A DNA stretch of 64,000 nucleotides from Dermatemys mawii (taxonomy: Eukaryota; Chordata; Testudines; Dermatemydidae): assembly GCA_007922305.1 (NCBI GenBank), contig ML677334.1, positions 18,092,969-18,156,968 of the forward strand, read 5' to 3'. The notes under the pieces are model-generated. The model was not told where the DNA came from. It searched no databases and was given only the letters and a program-made list of their open reading frames with translations. The position numbers were made by a program, and so were the translations under genes. Positions 13,480-27,617 of this stretch are shown here, piece after piece (the first letter of the stretch is position 1; each line of letters begins with the position of its first letter).

Positions 13480-13552
<73 letters not shown>
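13480..13552. repeat. compound (AT)n(AC)n microsatellite
   Basis: About 11 AT units run into AC units with a short ACAT interruption, 73 bases in all. Confidence 0.95.
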
Positions 13553-14049
13553 CATACAGCAAGGTTAATATCCAACTTTTAGCAAGCGAGCATATTATAG
13601 CAGGTCACCTTTATCTAGGAAGGTTCATTATGTAAACTCACTTTTCATTATGTAAACCCAAACACATTAAGCATTCTTTAAAAGTATTACAGAGTATGTA
13701 TGATTTATGATGAAGAGAGTTCCATTAATTTCAGGTGCCCTAAGGCTAGCAAGCAGATATGGGGGAACAGACTTTTCTCAACTGGGGAACTAATTGCTAG
13801 AATCATCTGCCCTCAGATGTGAAAGGAAGTGTCTGTTGAAGTCTCTTCAATTTAGCAAAGACGGGAAAATTAGATATTAAAAAGTTTGGCAATGTTTTCA
13901 CATTTGTGCATGTTTCAAATAATTTTATATTATAGCTTTGCTGTTGTTGTGCATATCCAGTGTTTACTATCTGATTTCCTCAGGTCTTATTTATTCAAGT
14001 AAATAACTGAGAGCATCACAAACATCGATGAATTTATTCCTCCCACCAT

Positions 14050-14205
14050 CTTTGTTAGTGAGTATTATCCCCTTTAACACTCCGGGAATGGAGGCACAAA
14101 GAAAAGAAACAATTTGCTCAAGGTCTCATAGTAAACCTGCAGTAGTAACAAATGCAATCCAGATTTGATAAGTCTGAGTCCAGTGCCTTCCCCACACCAC
14201 CACCC
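14050..14205 (-). mobile_element. MIR-like SINE, reverse orientation
   Basis: It shows 'attatcccc', 'ggaggcacaaagaaaagaaac', 'ttgctcaaggtctcatagtaa' and a closing 'gagtccagtgcctt' in the order of a reversed MIR/CORE SINE. Confidence 0.55.
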
Positions 14206-17200
14206 TTCAACTCATGAACCAGAGTGGCAAAGTTACAAATAGAATCTTTGGAGCCCCATTCTGAATTGCAATCTGGAAGCACAAAAGAGCTGTAAACAGA
14301 TGGATTTTCCCAACCACAAGATTCCCCGAGCATGGGGGAGTCCCCAGCTGACGGGGACCCATATAGCACATCGGGGCTTTTCCATTGCTTCCAGTGCACA
14401 CATGAGCTTTCCCATTGACTTTGAAGTCAGGGTGAACCTATGAGCTGGTACTTTACAAAACCTGCTCTCAGACACAGTTCACACACGATACAGAACCCCG
14501 TGGTTTGGTTTTATGAGCAAATACATTAACAATGAGACAATAAAGTTCATCATACCTTGTCCCTAGACTTGGCTACTCCCAAGGTTCCTCCCTCCAGATC
14601 ACTCAAGCCCACACCTGAGATCCTCCCTCTCTGCATAGCTATTCACACTTGTGTAGAAAGAGTATAAAGAGGAAGCAAAATGATGCTATTCTGATTTGGT
14701 GTCATTTTACACTGAATGGGCCAGACTATCAGCTGTTTCATTGTCATAGCTCTATTGACTTCAACTGAGCTATAACAGTTTAAATAATTTGAGATCTGGC
14801 CCAATTTCCACAAGTGTATATGACTTTGCAAGGTGAAAGGTAATGCAAAACCAAGCCCGCTGAAACTGTAGTACACGAGACGGGACGTTCCTAAGGGCTA
14901 GCTACAGCCTGGCTTTTGCTCCAGATGGTTGGTGCTGAAGAAATTTTGGCAAATATGCAAAAAAAATTCCCTGTTTGGGGCGACTGGAGTAGAAGCTGGC
15001 CAGAATAGTAGGCATGGCCAGGAAAAAGGGGGCATGGATGGAATGTCTATCCCAGCCAGTGTCAAGCTCTCTGAAGTTGCTCTACTTTACACCAGCATCA
15101 GGGGCCGGGGCATGAAGTGTAGCTCAAACACGGCCCAAGATCTGGGCCAACAAGTTTCCCTTGTGGAGAAAAAGTAAGACAAAAAACAAACTCTGAAATT
15201 TACAGCTGAAGTCACATGATGCATTTTTTTCCTCTTTGGCCACACTGACCTTTTTCCTCCTTCCTTTTATGTCCATGCCTAGAGAAGCTCTCAGAATGTT
15301 CACATTCCCTGGTTCCAAGAGTTCATTTTGGTTAGTCATCTCGGAGAGTAAACAAACAGCTATAGTACTAAACACCTGTTACGTTCCTGTTCACCAAAAC
15401 ATCGATATGCTTATTCCCAAGGAGTCAAAACACCACAATTAGAGCTGGATGGAAATTATCAGACAAAATATTGTCAGCAAATGCCAGGGCATCCAAATCA
15501 AAACATTCCACAAGAGCATGCAGATTCTGGGGAAGTTCTAACAGAATACAGGCAGGTTTCCTTCCAATTCACTCAGTATGTTTCTCGGCAGCCCGGTGCA
15601 CAGATGGGGAGCCCTAATTCCCAGGCTCCCAGCTCCTTGGCAGCTTGGGTTCCCAGGTTCTTCAACAGCCCTTCCCGCCATCAGACTTGGGGCTTCACCC
15701 TGCCCCCCAGGAGCAACACTGGCAGATGAACACCTGGGACAGGTAGCAGTGGCACCAGAATGTTGCCAAATTGAAATATTTCCTTGTGTGCAAAATTCCA
15801 AGGTCTGAGGTTTTGTTCCAATTCAAAATGAAACAAAATCTCAAACCCTTGCAATTTTGCTCAGGATGATATTGAATTTTTCAATCAGCTGTAAGTAAAT
15901 CAATACCATTTTGTCATCATTCTCCATCCTTTGTTGTCTTATCTTAATTATGTCCTAATCACTCTAAAAACACAGAAGAGAAGAAAAGAAACCATCTCCC
16001 CCACAGAATCAGAAATTCACTTGATACTTCTGGTTAATTTTAATAGGAATGATTGGGAGCAGAAGGGAGTGAATTTATTCCACAGCCATGAGAAGTAAGT
16101 TTTGTTCAAGACATCAAGAGTAGGTGACCAATAAGAAATATTTGGATGCTGTTCCAAATATACTGCCACAGTCCTGCAGTCAGAGATTTGTCTGAATAAG
16201 GACTGTAGGATTTGGTTATTTTGTGCTCTTAGTTACAGCTTTTGATTCCAATGCAAAATCTTCTTCAAGGAGCTTTTCATTTACACCACTAGCACTGAAA
16301 GCGCGATGGCTGTTTACTGCAAGACTCCCTGTTGTTTCAGAACAAGCAAAAGATATGCCCACAAGTAAAGCAGCCTCTCTCACCTCTGCTTTAGAGAACC
16401 TTATTAGTTAGATGACAGAGTTCCCTTTCCCATTAGAGTTCTGTGCTTCATCTGACATTGACGGAGTCTTACTGATACCAGAAGAGAAACTTAATTAAAT
16501 GTGTGCTCTCTCTCTCTCTCTCACACGCATACATTTTGGTATTTTACTTACAAATATCAGCCCACACCCCAATAAATCTAAAAGGGAGAGATTTAATTTA
16601 AAATAAATCTACGACACACACACACACTTCACTAATATAGGTCAGTGGGTAGTTGAGTTGGAATCAGCTTGATTTAATGTAAAAGACAGCTAGTCTAATA
16701 CATAAGAGAATTCTCCAGCTCTGGGGTTATTGAATGACGGATACTAAAACTAGGTCAAATCCTACCTGTAAATAAGCCCAAACAATGGAGCAAAGAAGGG
16801 ATTCAGTGCTAACATAGTTTGCACAGGGCCTAGGATGCTGTAATTTCACAGGTACTTAAGGAAAAAATGCTTTTCAAATGAGAGTTTTAATTGTGGCAAT
16901 TCTACTCTGTTTTCCTGTCACTTAGACTACTATACTTGCTTTCACGCACACAAAACATGATTTCCTGAGGAAGTGATTCTAGGACCCACAGAACTAAACA
17001 GTTAGGTTCAATTATTCTGGTGAATTTGTTTTCTTTAAGTGATGGGAAATGATACTCTGCTCACTTTCTAATGTAGGGTCCAGTCCAGCTCAGCTCCTGC
17101 TGAAATCAATAAGAATCTTTCTCTGGATTCCAATAAGAGATGGTGTAAGCCCTTGCGGAACAAGTATTTACCATCTCCAATTTCAGAGTGATCCATTATC

Positions 17201-17329
17201 CTGATTTCTAACACCATCTCTCCCCCAGTAAAACCCCTTTAAAAAGTGCTAGTAGTATACACCACAAATACAAATTTATTTCACATTTTACAACCAAAAG
17301 GTGCCTACCCTGGCTATTGACGTTCTATA

Positions 17330-17461
17330 AGGTCCCAGTTCAGCCAGATATTTAACCACATGCCTATCTTTAAGCACCCACATAATCCTAGTGAAATTTG
17401 TGGGACAACTCACATGCTTCAAGTTACGCATCTCTGTAAGAACCCTGCTGAGCTGGGGCCC
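17330..17461. mobile_element. foldback MITE-like element
   Basis: The ends GGTCCCAGTTCAGC and GCTGAGCTGGGGCC are inverted, and the 'accacatgcctatctttaagca' and 'cacatgcttcaagttacgca' arms also pair. About 132 bases; same family as the copies near 60.2 and 62.9 kb. Confidence 0.6.
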
Positions 17462-19068
17462 AGAAGCATGATCAATTAGTGGAACACTAATACCCAGTAA
17501 TCACAGAAGAGATATTCCATTCCTTCTCAGAGACCTGTGCCCTCTGAAAACATGCATCCCAAGGCAACTGCACCTTCCTCCACAAAGCTGGAGCTAATAG
17601 GGCAGGCTTTGCATCGTGTCCTACAGTTTAGCCCTTTCAGAGCAAAGGGAGGAAAATTAATGTCAAAGCTGAGAGGCCCAAATAGAAAATTCGTACACAG
17701 TTTTGAGCCAAAGTCGATTGAAAGACTCCCATTGACTTCAGTGGGCTTTGATCTGGCCCAAACAGATGGCAGTGGGGAGGGGGACCTCTAGCTCCATGCA
17801 TCTCCACTGATTCGCAACTGAAGCAGCGTCACATCTCTCAAGTAGGGAATATAGTGCTCTCGTGGCCATGACTAAAGGCTAAAGATTGTTGGAGACAGGC
17901 TTGCCATGTGCGTAGTATCACAGTTCCACTGTCAGGAAGGAGAGAGATAAATTAGATACCTGAAGGCTGAGCTCAGAGCTGCAAGCCGCATAAGCTCTGA
18001 CAATCATGCTTGAAGAAAGCCAGGCATTCTGAAGTTCAAATTCTAAGGAGCACTAAGCTAAACGATCCCTGTAGGCAACACTGTAAACCTAACAGTTGCA
18101 CTGCTTCTTGGATACTGCATTCGATTCCAACCTTCATTCATTTGCTTTAGCTGCAAGGCATTTATCAAAACTGCCACTGTTCTCCAAGTTGAAACTCATT
18201 CTCTACAGAGTTTCAAAGTTCAGGCCAGATGATACCCACTGTATTTCTTTCAATCAAATGCAATCAATACTTGGATGCTTTCAAAATCTCCTGGTCTGGT
18301 ATATTTAATTTGGTGATATTTACCCAACTTCACTGGATTTATACTGTTTGTAAGAGGGAAATGGCATGAGTGAAAATATTGAGAAAATATGCCTGATTGC
18401 TGCAGGAATTCTAAAAGAAACTAATTGCCTTACTTCTTGTTTTGAGGCCTAATCCTGCAGTGTTGACAGATTGGCAATTTACCAGCCCAGGATTGGGTTC
18501 TTGGCTAGCCTGAAGAGTATAACAAAGAAAGTAATGGATTTAGAAAGCATAGCAAAAAAGGATCCTCTACCCTCAAAGATTCAATGTACCCCAATTTACC
18601 AACTGTACTTTAAATTACCACTCCTGGAAACCACACAGCACTTGTGAGCACTTAGCTAAACTTACTTTTGGTTTACTTTAAGAAAGGATAAAGATTTAAC
18701 TAGAAATGAGAGAAAGTGGTGGAAACAGATGGTTACAGTACAAAACAAAATCATCACACACACATCTGGGTCTACACTTATTAACAGCTGCTTTTCCTAA
18801 CTAGATTCCTCCCTCTCCCCAAAAAACGTTTGTTAAAGAGCTGGCTGGTTTCACAAGAACAAGGATCCAAACATTCATGAAAACACCCCCACTCTACAAG
18901 GGTTTGTGAATGGATCCAGAAGATCTGTCCCTCCTCTATGTGATACTGAGTCTTTTTTCCCTAATCATATTCAGGGTTATCCCTTATCTTGTACTGTTCC
19001 TTTTTTACTTGTAAGTGGTGTCGATTGTTAGCAGTTGCCTTTGTGATTTTTCACTGAAAGTCAAAGGG

Positions 19069-19340
19069 CTGATCTACACTGGGAACTTACATGGGCATAG
19101 CTACATCTCAGGGAGGTAGGGAGTGAAAAATCCACACTCCTAGGAGACATAGCTATACCAACCTAACCCCTGGGGTAGACAGCACCAGGTCAGTGGAAGA
19201 ATTCTTCTGTCAACCTAGCTACTGCCTCTTGGGGAGGTTGAGAGCCTACACCAATGGAAGAACCGCTCCTGTCAGCATAGATAGCGTCTACACTGAAGCA
19301 CTACACTTGCACCTCTGTAGCATTTTAAGCATATATTTAG
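19069..19340 (+). mobile_element. Harbinger-type MITE
   Basis: The left end AGGGCTGATCTACACTGGGA is a recurring terminal motif here, also at 21.2, 24.5, 45.9 and 51.0 kb in related form. Inner arms 'cagtggaagaattcttctgtcaacctagcta' resemble the abundant turtle Harbinger-derived MITEs. The right terminal repeat has decayed after 'gtctacactgaagcactaca'. Confidence 0.55.
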
Positions 19341-20299
19341 CATTGTGCAAGATTAAACAATTGAGCCTTGATTTGCATCAACATCTAAACAGGCCGGGAT
19401 GACAAATCCTTCCAGCCTGAATGTGCCATCACCAAGACACATTATTATCCTCTAGTGATTAATTTTTATTCCAAGTCCATAAAGCATACTTTCATTTACA
19501 AATACATTATTCCTCAAATATTACCCTTACATTCCTCACACAATGATTATGAATCTCAGCAAGTTATGAGCTGTAGATACTTTACATGTTACTCTTTATG
19601 GAGAAATATCTTGTAAGATGTATTTGGTGTGATGAGTTTGTCAGGTCTGAGATGAGAGTAGCTTGCAAAGAACAGGAGAATCTTCTCTCAGGAGTGTCTC
19701 TGTCAGAATCACCCCCATCTGTTTATTGGATAAAACATTCACCTGATGTAAACTTGCTATTGTTTTCCTCAGATCTGTCAGGTCCCAGAGATATGAGACT
19801 CTCACATAGAGAGGGCACAAAATTCCAGGCTTGAGCATCACAAGTGAAAAAGGGTTAGTTCATGAAGTCAACTGAAGTAGTCTTGAGAACCTGAGAATTC
19901 ATGTACCTTTAACAGTTACAGGTAAAGCCCAGACTGGCATTTGGTGTCTAAACTTGGATTGTAGCAGTACGCCTGTCTGGAGCAATAAGGGTGAGAAAAA
20001 TATTCAGGATTTTTTTTTCTACCCATAATCAAAGCACTATATACAGAAAATGATCCTCACTTTAAATAGCATTTAAAAGTTGAAGACCCCTTGAGCAGGC
20101 TTTGCAAACGTGTGTGGGAGTGTGAGGACTCAGTCAGTATTTGTGATCTGAAGCTGAAAGCTGCTCCTAATAAATCCACACTGTTGCATTAAAGAACTGG
20201 GTCAACACTTTTTCACTCTTGTGCTAATAAATGATGCAGCCAATTCAGGGGAGTCCTGCGAGTACGAACGTAACAGAAGAGGAAGAGACAGACACATAC

Positions 20300-20743
20300 A
20301 GTACTGCAGCGCTGTACCGATCAGCTGAGTCACTGCAGTGCATCTAGTGAAGACGCTCTATGTCAGTGGTTCTCAGACTTTTGCCCTTGTGACCCCTTTC
20401 ACAAACAAGCCTCTGAGTGCGACCCCCCCTTATAAATTTAAAATCACTTTTTAGATATTTAATACCATTATAAATGCTGGAGGCAAAGCAGGGTTTGGGG
20501 TGGAGGCTGACAGCTCGTGACCCCCGCCTCCCCATGGAATAACCTTGTGACCCCGAGGGGTTCCAACCCCCCATTTGAGAGCCCCTGCTATATGTTGACA
20601 GGAGAGAGCTCTCAAGCCAGCACAGTAGCTGTGCACATGAGCACTTATGTCAGTGTAACTTGTGTCTCTGAGGGGGGTGAAATATTCAGACCCCTGAGTG
20701 ATGTAAATTTTCCCGACATAGGCTGTAGTGTAGACATAGCCAG
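20300..20743 (-). mobile_element. Harbinger-type MITE interrupted by a hAT element
   Basis: The right end GTAGTGTAGACATAGCC is the reverse of the left end of the Harbinger-like family. The inner part has 'ctagtgaagacgctctatgt', then the hAT insertion, then 'tgacaggagagagctctc'. Removing the insertion restores a continuous MITE. Confidence 0.55.
20364..20587. mobile_element. hAT-type MITE, 224 bp, nested in a Harbinger MITE
   Basis: The left terminal repeat CAGTGGTTCTCAGACTT is matched by the inverted right end ATTTGAGAGCCCCTG. The flanks are CTCTATGT (20356-20363) and CTATATGT (20588-20595), an 8-bp target duplication with one mismatch, as hAT transposases make. Confidence 0.85.
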
Positions 20744-21159
20744 AATGTGTTCACACACATGCCCATGGAGCATATGCAACGAAGTGTTATCCTTGTAGTA
20801 CAATATGATCAACTGCAGCATGAAGTGCGTATGGATTAACGGATAATGCTGAGATCTAACAGGTTACCATAACCAAGTCGTAAGACTAAAGTGACTTTTC
20901 AGCCTGACTGGGTAAAATAATCTTACAGGTGAGCTGGGGAGAACAAAACCCCTCCATTTTATACCCTTTTTGCTCTGTTTATAATATATAAAGAAGGCCT
21001 AGCACATACTTTTTAAAATGTTTGGTGTTCTGCTTGCTTTGCACTATAAATATCAAGTCTTGACTTGCTTCCTTTTGCTTGAAGACTCCCTGGGAGACTT
21101 CTGAGATCACAAGTGACAAGATACTAAAACCTGAGCAACGCAGAGGGAGAGGAATTTTT

Positions 21160-21621
21160 AGGGCTTGTCTTCACTACCAACTTAACTCAAGTTACAGTTT
21201 GAATGTTGCCTCTATCTCAAGTACTATCCGCACATGTAAACCCTTAACTTATGTGCCATGGTGCTTTTAACTCACATTGGCTGGCACAAGGATGAGGCTA
21301 AAGCCTGAGTGAGCACAATGTGATAGTTGCCAACACAACCACTCTCCATTGTGGACGCAGGTTAGTGTCTCAAGTGCTGATAGTCCTCCGAATGCCTTCC
21401 CACAATTCCCACCATGTGCCCAGAAAGGACAGAGAAGTTCTCTTACTGTTTGGTGAGAAAGAATTCATAGAGTGGCTCATCTTACTGCAGTTCTAAGAAC
21501 CATGGGAGTTCCCCCCAAAATTCTAACATACATGATTTTTCACACATGTTATTTCACAGCATAATCACTCTCACTTAAGCTCAGCCAGCTCAAGGGGAGT
21601 TAATTTGAGTGTAGATAGCTC
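21160..21621. mobile_element. Harbinger-like element, decayed
   Basis: The left end AGGGCTTGTCTTCACTACCA and right end GAGTGTAGATAGCTC are diverged inverted repeats of the same terminal type as the other Harbinger copies. Confidence 0.45.
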
Positions 21622-22348
21622 AAATTATTTCTCCATCTTTAATCAGACTGTTTTACATTATTTTTATGCTAATCTCTATTTAACTCAAACACCTGACAAA
21701 GATTTGGGAGAAAAGTTCCAGTCCTGAAGGATTCAATTCCTCCACCCCATAAATAAAGAGTGGTAAATACAGGTACCTAATGATTGCCAACCCTCCAGGA
21801 GTGTCCTGGAGGCTCCAGAAATTAAAGATTAATTTCTAATTAAAGATTATGTTGTGAAAGGAAACTTCCAGGAATACGTCCAATCAAAACTGGCAACCCT
21901 AAAAATTCTCTAATTCTCTAAAGATTCCTCCAGCAAACACCAGAAGGAACAAATATGATAATCCTGATATTTCTGTCATAAAAAGAAGACAAAGGGGAAT
22001 CTTTATACATCATGAAGAAGCAAAAAGAAAAAACTTATTTTTTACAATCTTCTTTATAGGTTGCCTAGAAAACAAAGTAATCCATCATATACTTTACTGG
22101 TGGTATCTGCAACTAACTCATAGCAGTTATACAGATTGGCGCAAGAGGGGAGAGAAAAGATTATCTAAAAATGAAAACCAGAGTAGCCTTGACTTGCCAG
22201 TACCTTTGTGTCTGTGGAAATCTTCTTACTACACAGCACAGTAACCATCATATCCAACCAGTATTACAATTAGAATTAATCATTATAAAGGGTGAAATCC
22301 TGCACAAATCCTACGAGGCATTTAGAAACGCATGTGATTGGTGCTAAC

Positions 22349-22366
22349 ACACACACACACACACAC
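22349..22366. repeat. (AC)n microsatellite
   Basis: Nine AC units in a row. Confidence 0.9.
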
Positions 22367-23004
22367 ATGTCCAGATCCCATTGTAGTCTATATAGGTTCT
22401 TATACTGCACTCATCACTGTAGTATCTGAGTGCCTTCCAATAGTGCAGCAACCTTAGGTGGTGTAAATTAATGTAGCACCTCTGAAGTCAAGGGCTCTAT
22501 CTATACCGATTTCGTACTAGACAAGGTCCTTACTTACAGACAAGCTCAGTTGGGTAGAATGAAGCTGCAGACCCATTCCTTCCCCCAGCCACAACATCTG
22601 CCTGACCCAGCTGAAATATTTCTGTTACAGAATCAGAGTTCCTTAGTGAATTTAACTGTGTTCTAGTCAGGCAGGTTGCCAGACCAAATCAATTACTAGC
22701 CAGCTTTGTTGTTAATTGAATTGGTTTAAATTTTCAGAATTTTAAGTTTTTGCTATGAAATTTTTTGTCAACATTTTGAATTTCAGAAGAAATATAAAAT
22801 TAAGTATAAACATTTTGTGAAAGATTCAACCTGGTTTTCAACTAGCTACTGAGCTGGCCAAACTAGTTTGAACTTCAAAATGTCAACACAAAAAATGTAT
22901 TGAATTTTGATGGGGAAAAATGGATTTTTTTGTGGAAAATATGCCATATTTCAGCTATTTCTATTACTAATTCATGATCTATGTTTTCCATCAGTAGCAA
23001 GCCT

Positions 23005-23115
23005 TGGTGGCCAGGGACCATCTTTATGTTCTGTGTTTGTAGGGCATCTAGCAAAATGAGGCTCTGGTTTGTGACTGGGGATCCTAACTGATACTGTAAT
23101 ACAAACAAAAATCTA
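23005..23115 (+). mobile_element. SINE 3' tail fragment
   Basis: The order 'cagggaccatctttatgttctgtgtttgta', 'gcatctagcaaaatgaggc', 'tgactggggatcct', 'gtaatacaaac' matches the tail of the SINE family seen at 7.5 and 32.3 kb. Confidence 0.5.
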
Positions 23116-24143
23116 TACTGATCATTATGACAACCATTACTCTGATCTGTGATTTTTAAGGGTGATTTCTTGTCCTGTGGAGGAACGGTTATGAGGGAAT
23201 GAGGCTCTATAAATAACATGTCTGTATAGATGTAAACAGCTATAAAATGCCAATAGATGACACTCAAGAATAAGTACCATTGCTCTGGGGTTTTGCAGGA
23301 CCATTGAAACTTCTTGTTCTACACTGCAAACGGTTTGCTCTGCCCGTGTTTATGTCAGCTCTAACTAGGCACCACGCTGGAAGCAGAAAGCCAGTCAGTA
23401 CCAGTAATGCTTCTTGTTACCACATCACCACTAAGTGCATTATACGTTTCCTTTGCAAAGGAGTAATGGGTGCCCACAGCTGGCATGTGATGTTGACTGT
23501 ATCCAGTTAGTCATGCTCTGATTGGCTTGTGGGCAGCATACTAGGCAGGGTCCGCCCTGCCACTCCTTTGAAAGGTAGGTAGAGAGCCTGACTGGCTGCT
23601 TGTGCTTGGAAAAAGTCAGTGCTTCCTACAATCTCTTCCACTCACCAACCGCCTATAATTCCCCAAACCAAGTGCAGAGCAAGATGTAGCCCAAAGAATG
23701 TTATTTGCTTTCCTGCTTCAGAAGAAAGAAAAAAAAAGTCAGTCAATTTCCCTTCCCACTTGATCTTTAGTAATACCGCACACACATACACCACTCCTTG
23801 CCTGTATGGTTCCGATGTCTCCCTAGAGACAGCTCATCAAACTCCTGATAAAAATTACCATCCTCCAGTGAACCCCCCACAGGCATGCGTTCCAATAGCA
23901 GATTCAATCAAGCTGACAATCCTTCCAATTAAAACCTGGCTGTCAGTGGCAGTCTCTACATGGTGAGTTTGACAGCTGAAATAAAAAAATATCCAACTCA
24001 GAATGCTCTGCTTCACCCACTCTTTATTACTTTCAATCCAACCATGACAGCAGCTTCTTATTTTTTCACCATTTTAAAACCTCCCAACCCAATCTCTTTT
24101 AAAAAACACAGGAACTTAAAAAATACCTAACATATAAACCTAG

Positions 24144-24530
24144 GCATAGGTGTCAACTCTGTGAGTGCTTTGGGACTGGAGCACCAACAGGGAAAAAATG
24201 GTAGGTGCTGAGCAGCCCCCACATCAGCAAATCCCCCTCTCCCAGCACCTCCTGCTCACCAATGGGCCCCACTGATCAGCTCTTCCCACTCCCTCCCCAC
24301 ACTCTCACCACCGCAGTCAGCTGTTTCATGGTGTGCAGGAGGCTAGGGGGGAGAGGAGGAGGAGTGCGGATGTGGCGCAATCGGGGGAGGGGCATAACAG
24401 GATGAGAAAAGGCAGGATAAGAAGAGATGGGATGGGGACAGGGTGAGGGTGTGGCATTGAGGGAAGGGGTGGAGTGGGGCTTGAGGCAGAGCCAGGGGTC
24501 AAGCACCCCCCAGCACAATAGACAGTCAAT
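24144..24530. mobile_element. non-autonomous DNA transposon, right end lost
   Basis: It begins GCATAGGTGTCAACTCTGTG and has a purine-rich, GC-rich body (24.33-24.50 kb) typical of a common turtle non-autonomous element. The expected inverted right end is missing, and a Harbinger MITE begins within a few bases. The G/A-rich body explains the antisense proline/serine-rich frames there. Confidence 0.45.
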
Positions 24531-24533
24531 CTA

Positions 24534-24792
24534 GGCTTTGTCTACACTAGCACTTTGGTTGGCAAAACTTTTGTTGGTCAGGAGTGTGAAAAAAACCCTG
24601 ACAAAAGCACTGGTGTGAACAGCGCTATTTCGATGGGAGACACTCTCCTGTCAACATAGTTACCACTGTTTATTGGGGGTGATTTAATTATACTGGTGGG
24701 AGAGCTCTTCCTCGTGGGCATAAAAGAGGCTACACAGGGGACTTTACAGCAGTGCAGCTGTGCATCTGCAAGGTCCGTAGTGCAGACATACC
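24534..24792. mobile_element. Harbinger-type MITE, 259 bp
   Basis: Left end GGCTTTGTCTACACTAGCA and right end TAGTGCAGACATACC are inverted repeats. They are flanked by CTA on both sides (24531-24533 and 24793-24795), in line with the 3-bp duplications of Harbinger. Internal arms 'ttggcaaaacttttgttgg' and 'ctcctgtcaacatagttacc' are typical. Confidence 0.65.
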
Positions 24793-27498
24793 CTAGTTGT
24801 GCTACTCTCTTAGAAAACACGATTAAAGGCATGAGATGCAGGAGTCAATTATTTTGCTCAGATGTCATATGCAGTAGTTATTATTTAGAGAGGTGATGAG
24901 TTTGCCCATGGGAGAAAGACACGGTCTTAATCATTCCACCCACTGCTGGGGGAAATTTGTAGTATAAAGCATTAAAGCTCATGCAGCTTGATGGAACTGC
25001 ATTTTATACACACCTAGGTCAGGTGATACTTCAGGTGAAATACAAACTGGCAAGAACCCTTCTGTGAAGAGCTAATTGCCCTTTCCCTCCATTACAACTT
25101 GAGTAGATCACCAATGCTTCCTCCCTCGCCAAACTGACTCCAGATCATAAGTCGAGACAAAACTTTAAAGTTTAAAATCACCTTTGGGTGTAAACTGAAC
25201 TAAGGACAAGAACTTGACTCTGACAGTGGACAATGCTGAAGAACTACCAAACACAAATGTGGTTTTCATTGCTTGTTATGACATTTTTTGCATCTAGGAT
25301 TCTAAAGCTTTTTCATAACCAAGCAATGAAAACTACATTTTTCCATTTTGGTAGGTCTTCAACATTGTGTACTGAAAGAGTAAAACACATTCAATCCAGA
25401 CTGATGGTTGTTTTGTGCACAAATATGTTTGCTGCAATATATGATTTTAGAGTCATAAGCTTAACTCCACAAACAAAGACTGAGGGCACAAAAACAGCAA
25501 TGGAATGCTGTTCTTGCTTACTCTAGCTTCCTATCAACTAGCCTGATGCGGATTTGTGGGGGGAAAAAAAATTCACATGCTGTAAAGCAAGTAATAAGAA
25601 ATGTAATTATAATCCACATCTATCTTCATGATGGAAAAATGCAAAAAACTGGCTGGTGATCATCATGAGACATTAATATTTCCAAGTTATGAAGTTACTG
25701 CTTAAGGTCTTGTTCTGATCTCTTGTTCCCCATGGACCATCTGTGTTGCTTGATGTGTGCGTTCTCTTCATGATATGCCACCCACCTGACATGAAACTAG
25801 TATAGAGACATCAACATTCTCCTTTCAATCCCCAAAGCACTCCTGTGGAACAAATTTCCTTCTCTAATGAGCAACTTCTCTTGATATGCCAGACCGCAGC
25901 TGCGAGGGCTCTTGAAAGTCTAAAGAACAAGATGTAAGTAATATCCTGAAACTCCTGATTGCCTTAGTGGGATACTTTATAGTTGCATCCCAGCATCTGG
26001 ACAATGTTTGCTCACAACCTGTTTCCCCACCTATTTCATACATAGTCATCTTTTATGATTAAGACATCAATCAAAGCCAATGCTCTACATCAGTCCCTAT
26101 TCTGTATCCTATATATAGGCACAAATATAAAAGAGAAATGAGAATAATGTACCAGGCTGCAAGAGGAGAAGCAGCGTCCCCAAGAGGTCAGCTTCCCAAA
26201 CAAAATGCTGTGATGTATCTCGAGTCCTTGGCTTTTGGAGTCTCCAGTGCTGCCATACAATACCACATAGACAATCTGTTCTCTTTTCATTGGATAAAAG
26301 CATTGTCCCCATTTCTAAAGTGACTCTAAAAATTGCAACTGTTGAGATTCCATGTTAATGTCTCCCAATTACTCCCAGTCTATAAAGTGGTGTTTCTAAT
26401 GACTACTCCCACCAGCCCAACTTGGGATCTGTAAGTAAAGAAAGGTTCTTTCTACTTCAGGCCAGTTCCTTGTGAACTGGTATCCATCACAAATGGCACT
26501 ATTTGGCTGTATTAGTAGAGAGAATGTGGATTGAATAGGTGTGGGGACCAAACTGCCTTTCACCCGAGGCACATTAACAGGGCAGCATGTGGGGAAAATG
26601 CACTGTCGCTCCGGGCACTGCAATGGTTATATGGATAAATAAAGGGATTCACTCTTCTTGCAAGCACTTCCTTCACATTAAACCATAGGGGAGGCAATAT
26701 TTATTTTAGTAGGAGAAATGAAAGAATGCTAACAGCCAATAGTTTCCTTCTTCAAGGCTGATCATTTCAGTAAATTATATTCTCTTTCAGCCTGATATTC
26801 AGATTTGGAATATGCAATTTTGGGCTTGCATGTAAAAAAGTGTGTCCTCAAAACAGATAGTTAGAAATCTAAATGGTACCATTTCTAACCACACATATGT
26901 GGGTACAAAACCAAAGGCCTGTTTGAAGCCCTGTTTTAACAGTCAAGCCATAATTTTTTCTACCCCTATTTCTCACCACAAAACCCCTGCAGTATGTAAA
27001 AAGGTCATTGACAAGTACATGGATTTGTTGATAGAAAAATGCTATTGTCCTTTGTTTAAATTACACAAGAGAAATGAGCAGAATAAGGCTGTAAGGAAGC
27101 AAATGTAAAGCTTCACACGACAGCTATTTTCTTATTTAAAAATCGTACCTTCTAGAGTATTGCATCCTCACCATCTCAGTTTTATTTGAAAAATAGTTTT
27201 ATCATCTTATTAAAGGACAAAGTTCTAGATCCTTGTTGCCTTGATAGACTGGCTGGTACTTGTTCTTTTATGTTTTGTTCTTGTTCTAAATCTATCCATT
27301 AGCATAAAGGGATAACATTTTTACTCAGACATGGGGTCAGATTCTCCCTGCCTCCTAGGAGAGAGTAAGCAGCACAGTAGGACCAAACCCAGGCACTCAA
27401 CAAAATCATGAGGTTGGTTACAAAAACCACGGGACCTTAAAAATTAATAAACAATTGATTCTTTTTTAATCTACCTTCTGGTTTTTGAGAATTTGGGT

Positions 27499-27617
27499 TA
27501 GGATGACCAGACAGCAAATGTGAAAAATCAGGATGTGGGTGGAGGATAATGGGAGCCTATATAAGAAAAAAAATAATTAGGACTGTCTCTGTAAAATCAG
27601 GACAGCTGGTCACCCTA
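27499..27617. mobile_element. hAT-type MITE, 119 bp, perfect target duplication
   Basis: The ends TAGGATGACCAG and CTGGTCACCCTA are near-perfect inverted repeats. Both sides carry ATTTGGGT (27491-27498 and 27618-27625). Its ends match the longer element at 62985-63622, so this is a short deletion derivative of the same family. Confidence 0.9.

Noticed and set aside
23619..23966. 115-codon plus frame
   Set aside because: No recognisable family, no Kozak support, no splice context; treated as chance.
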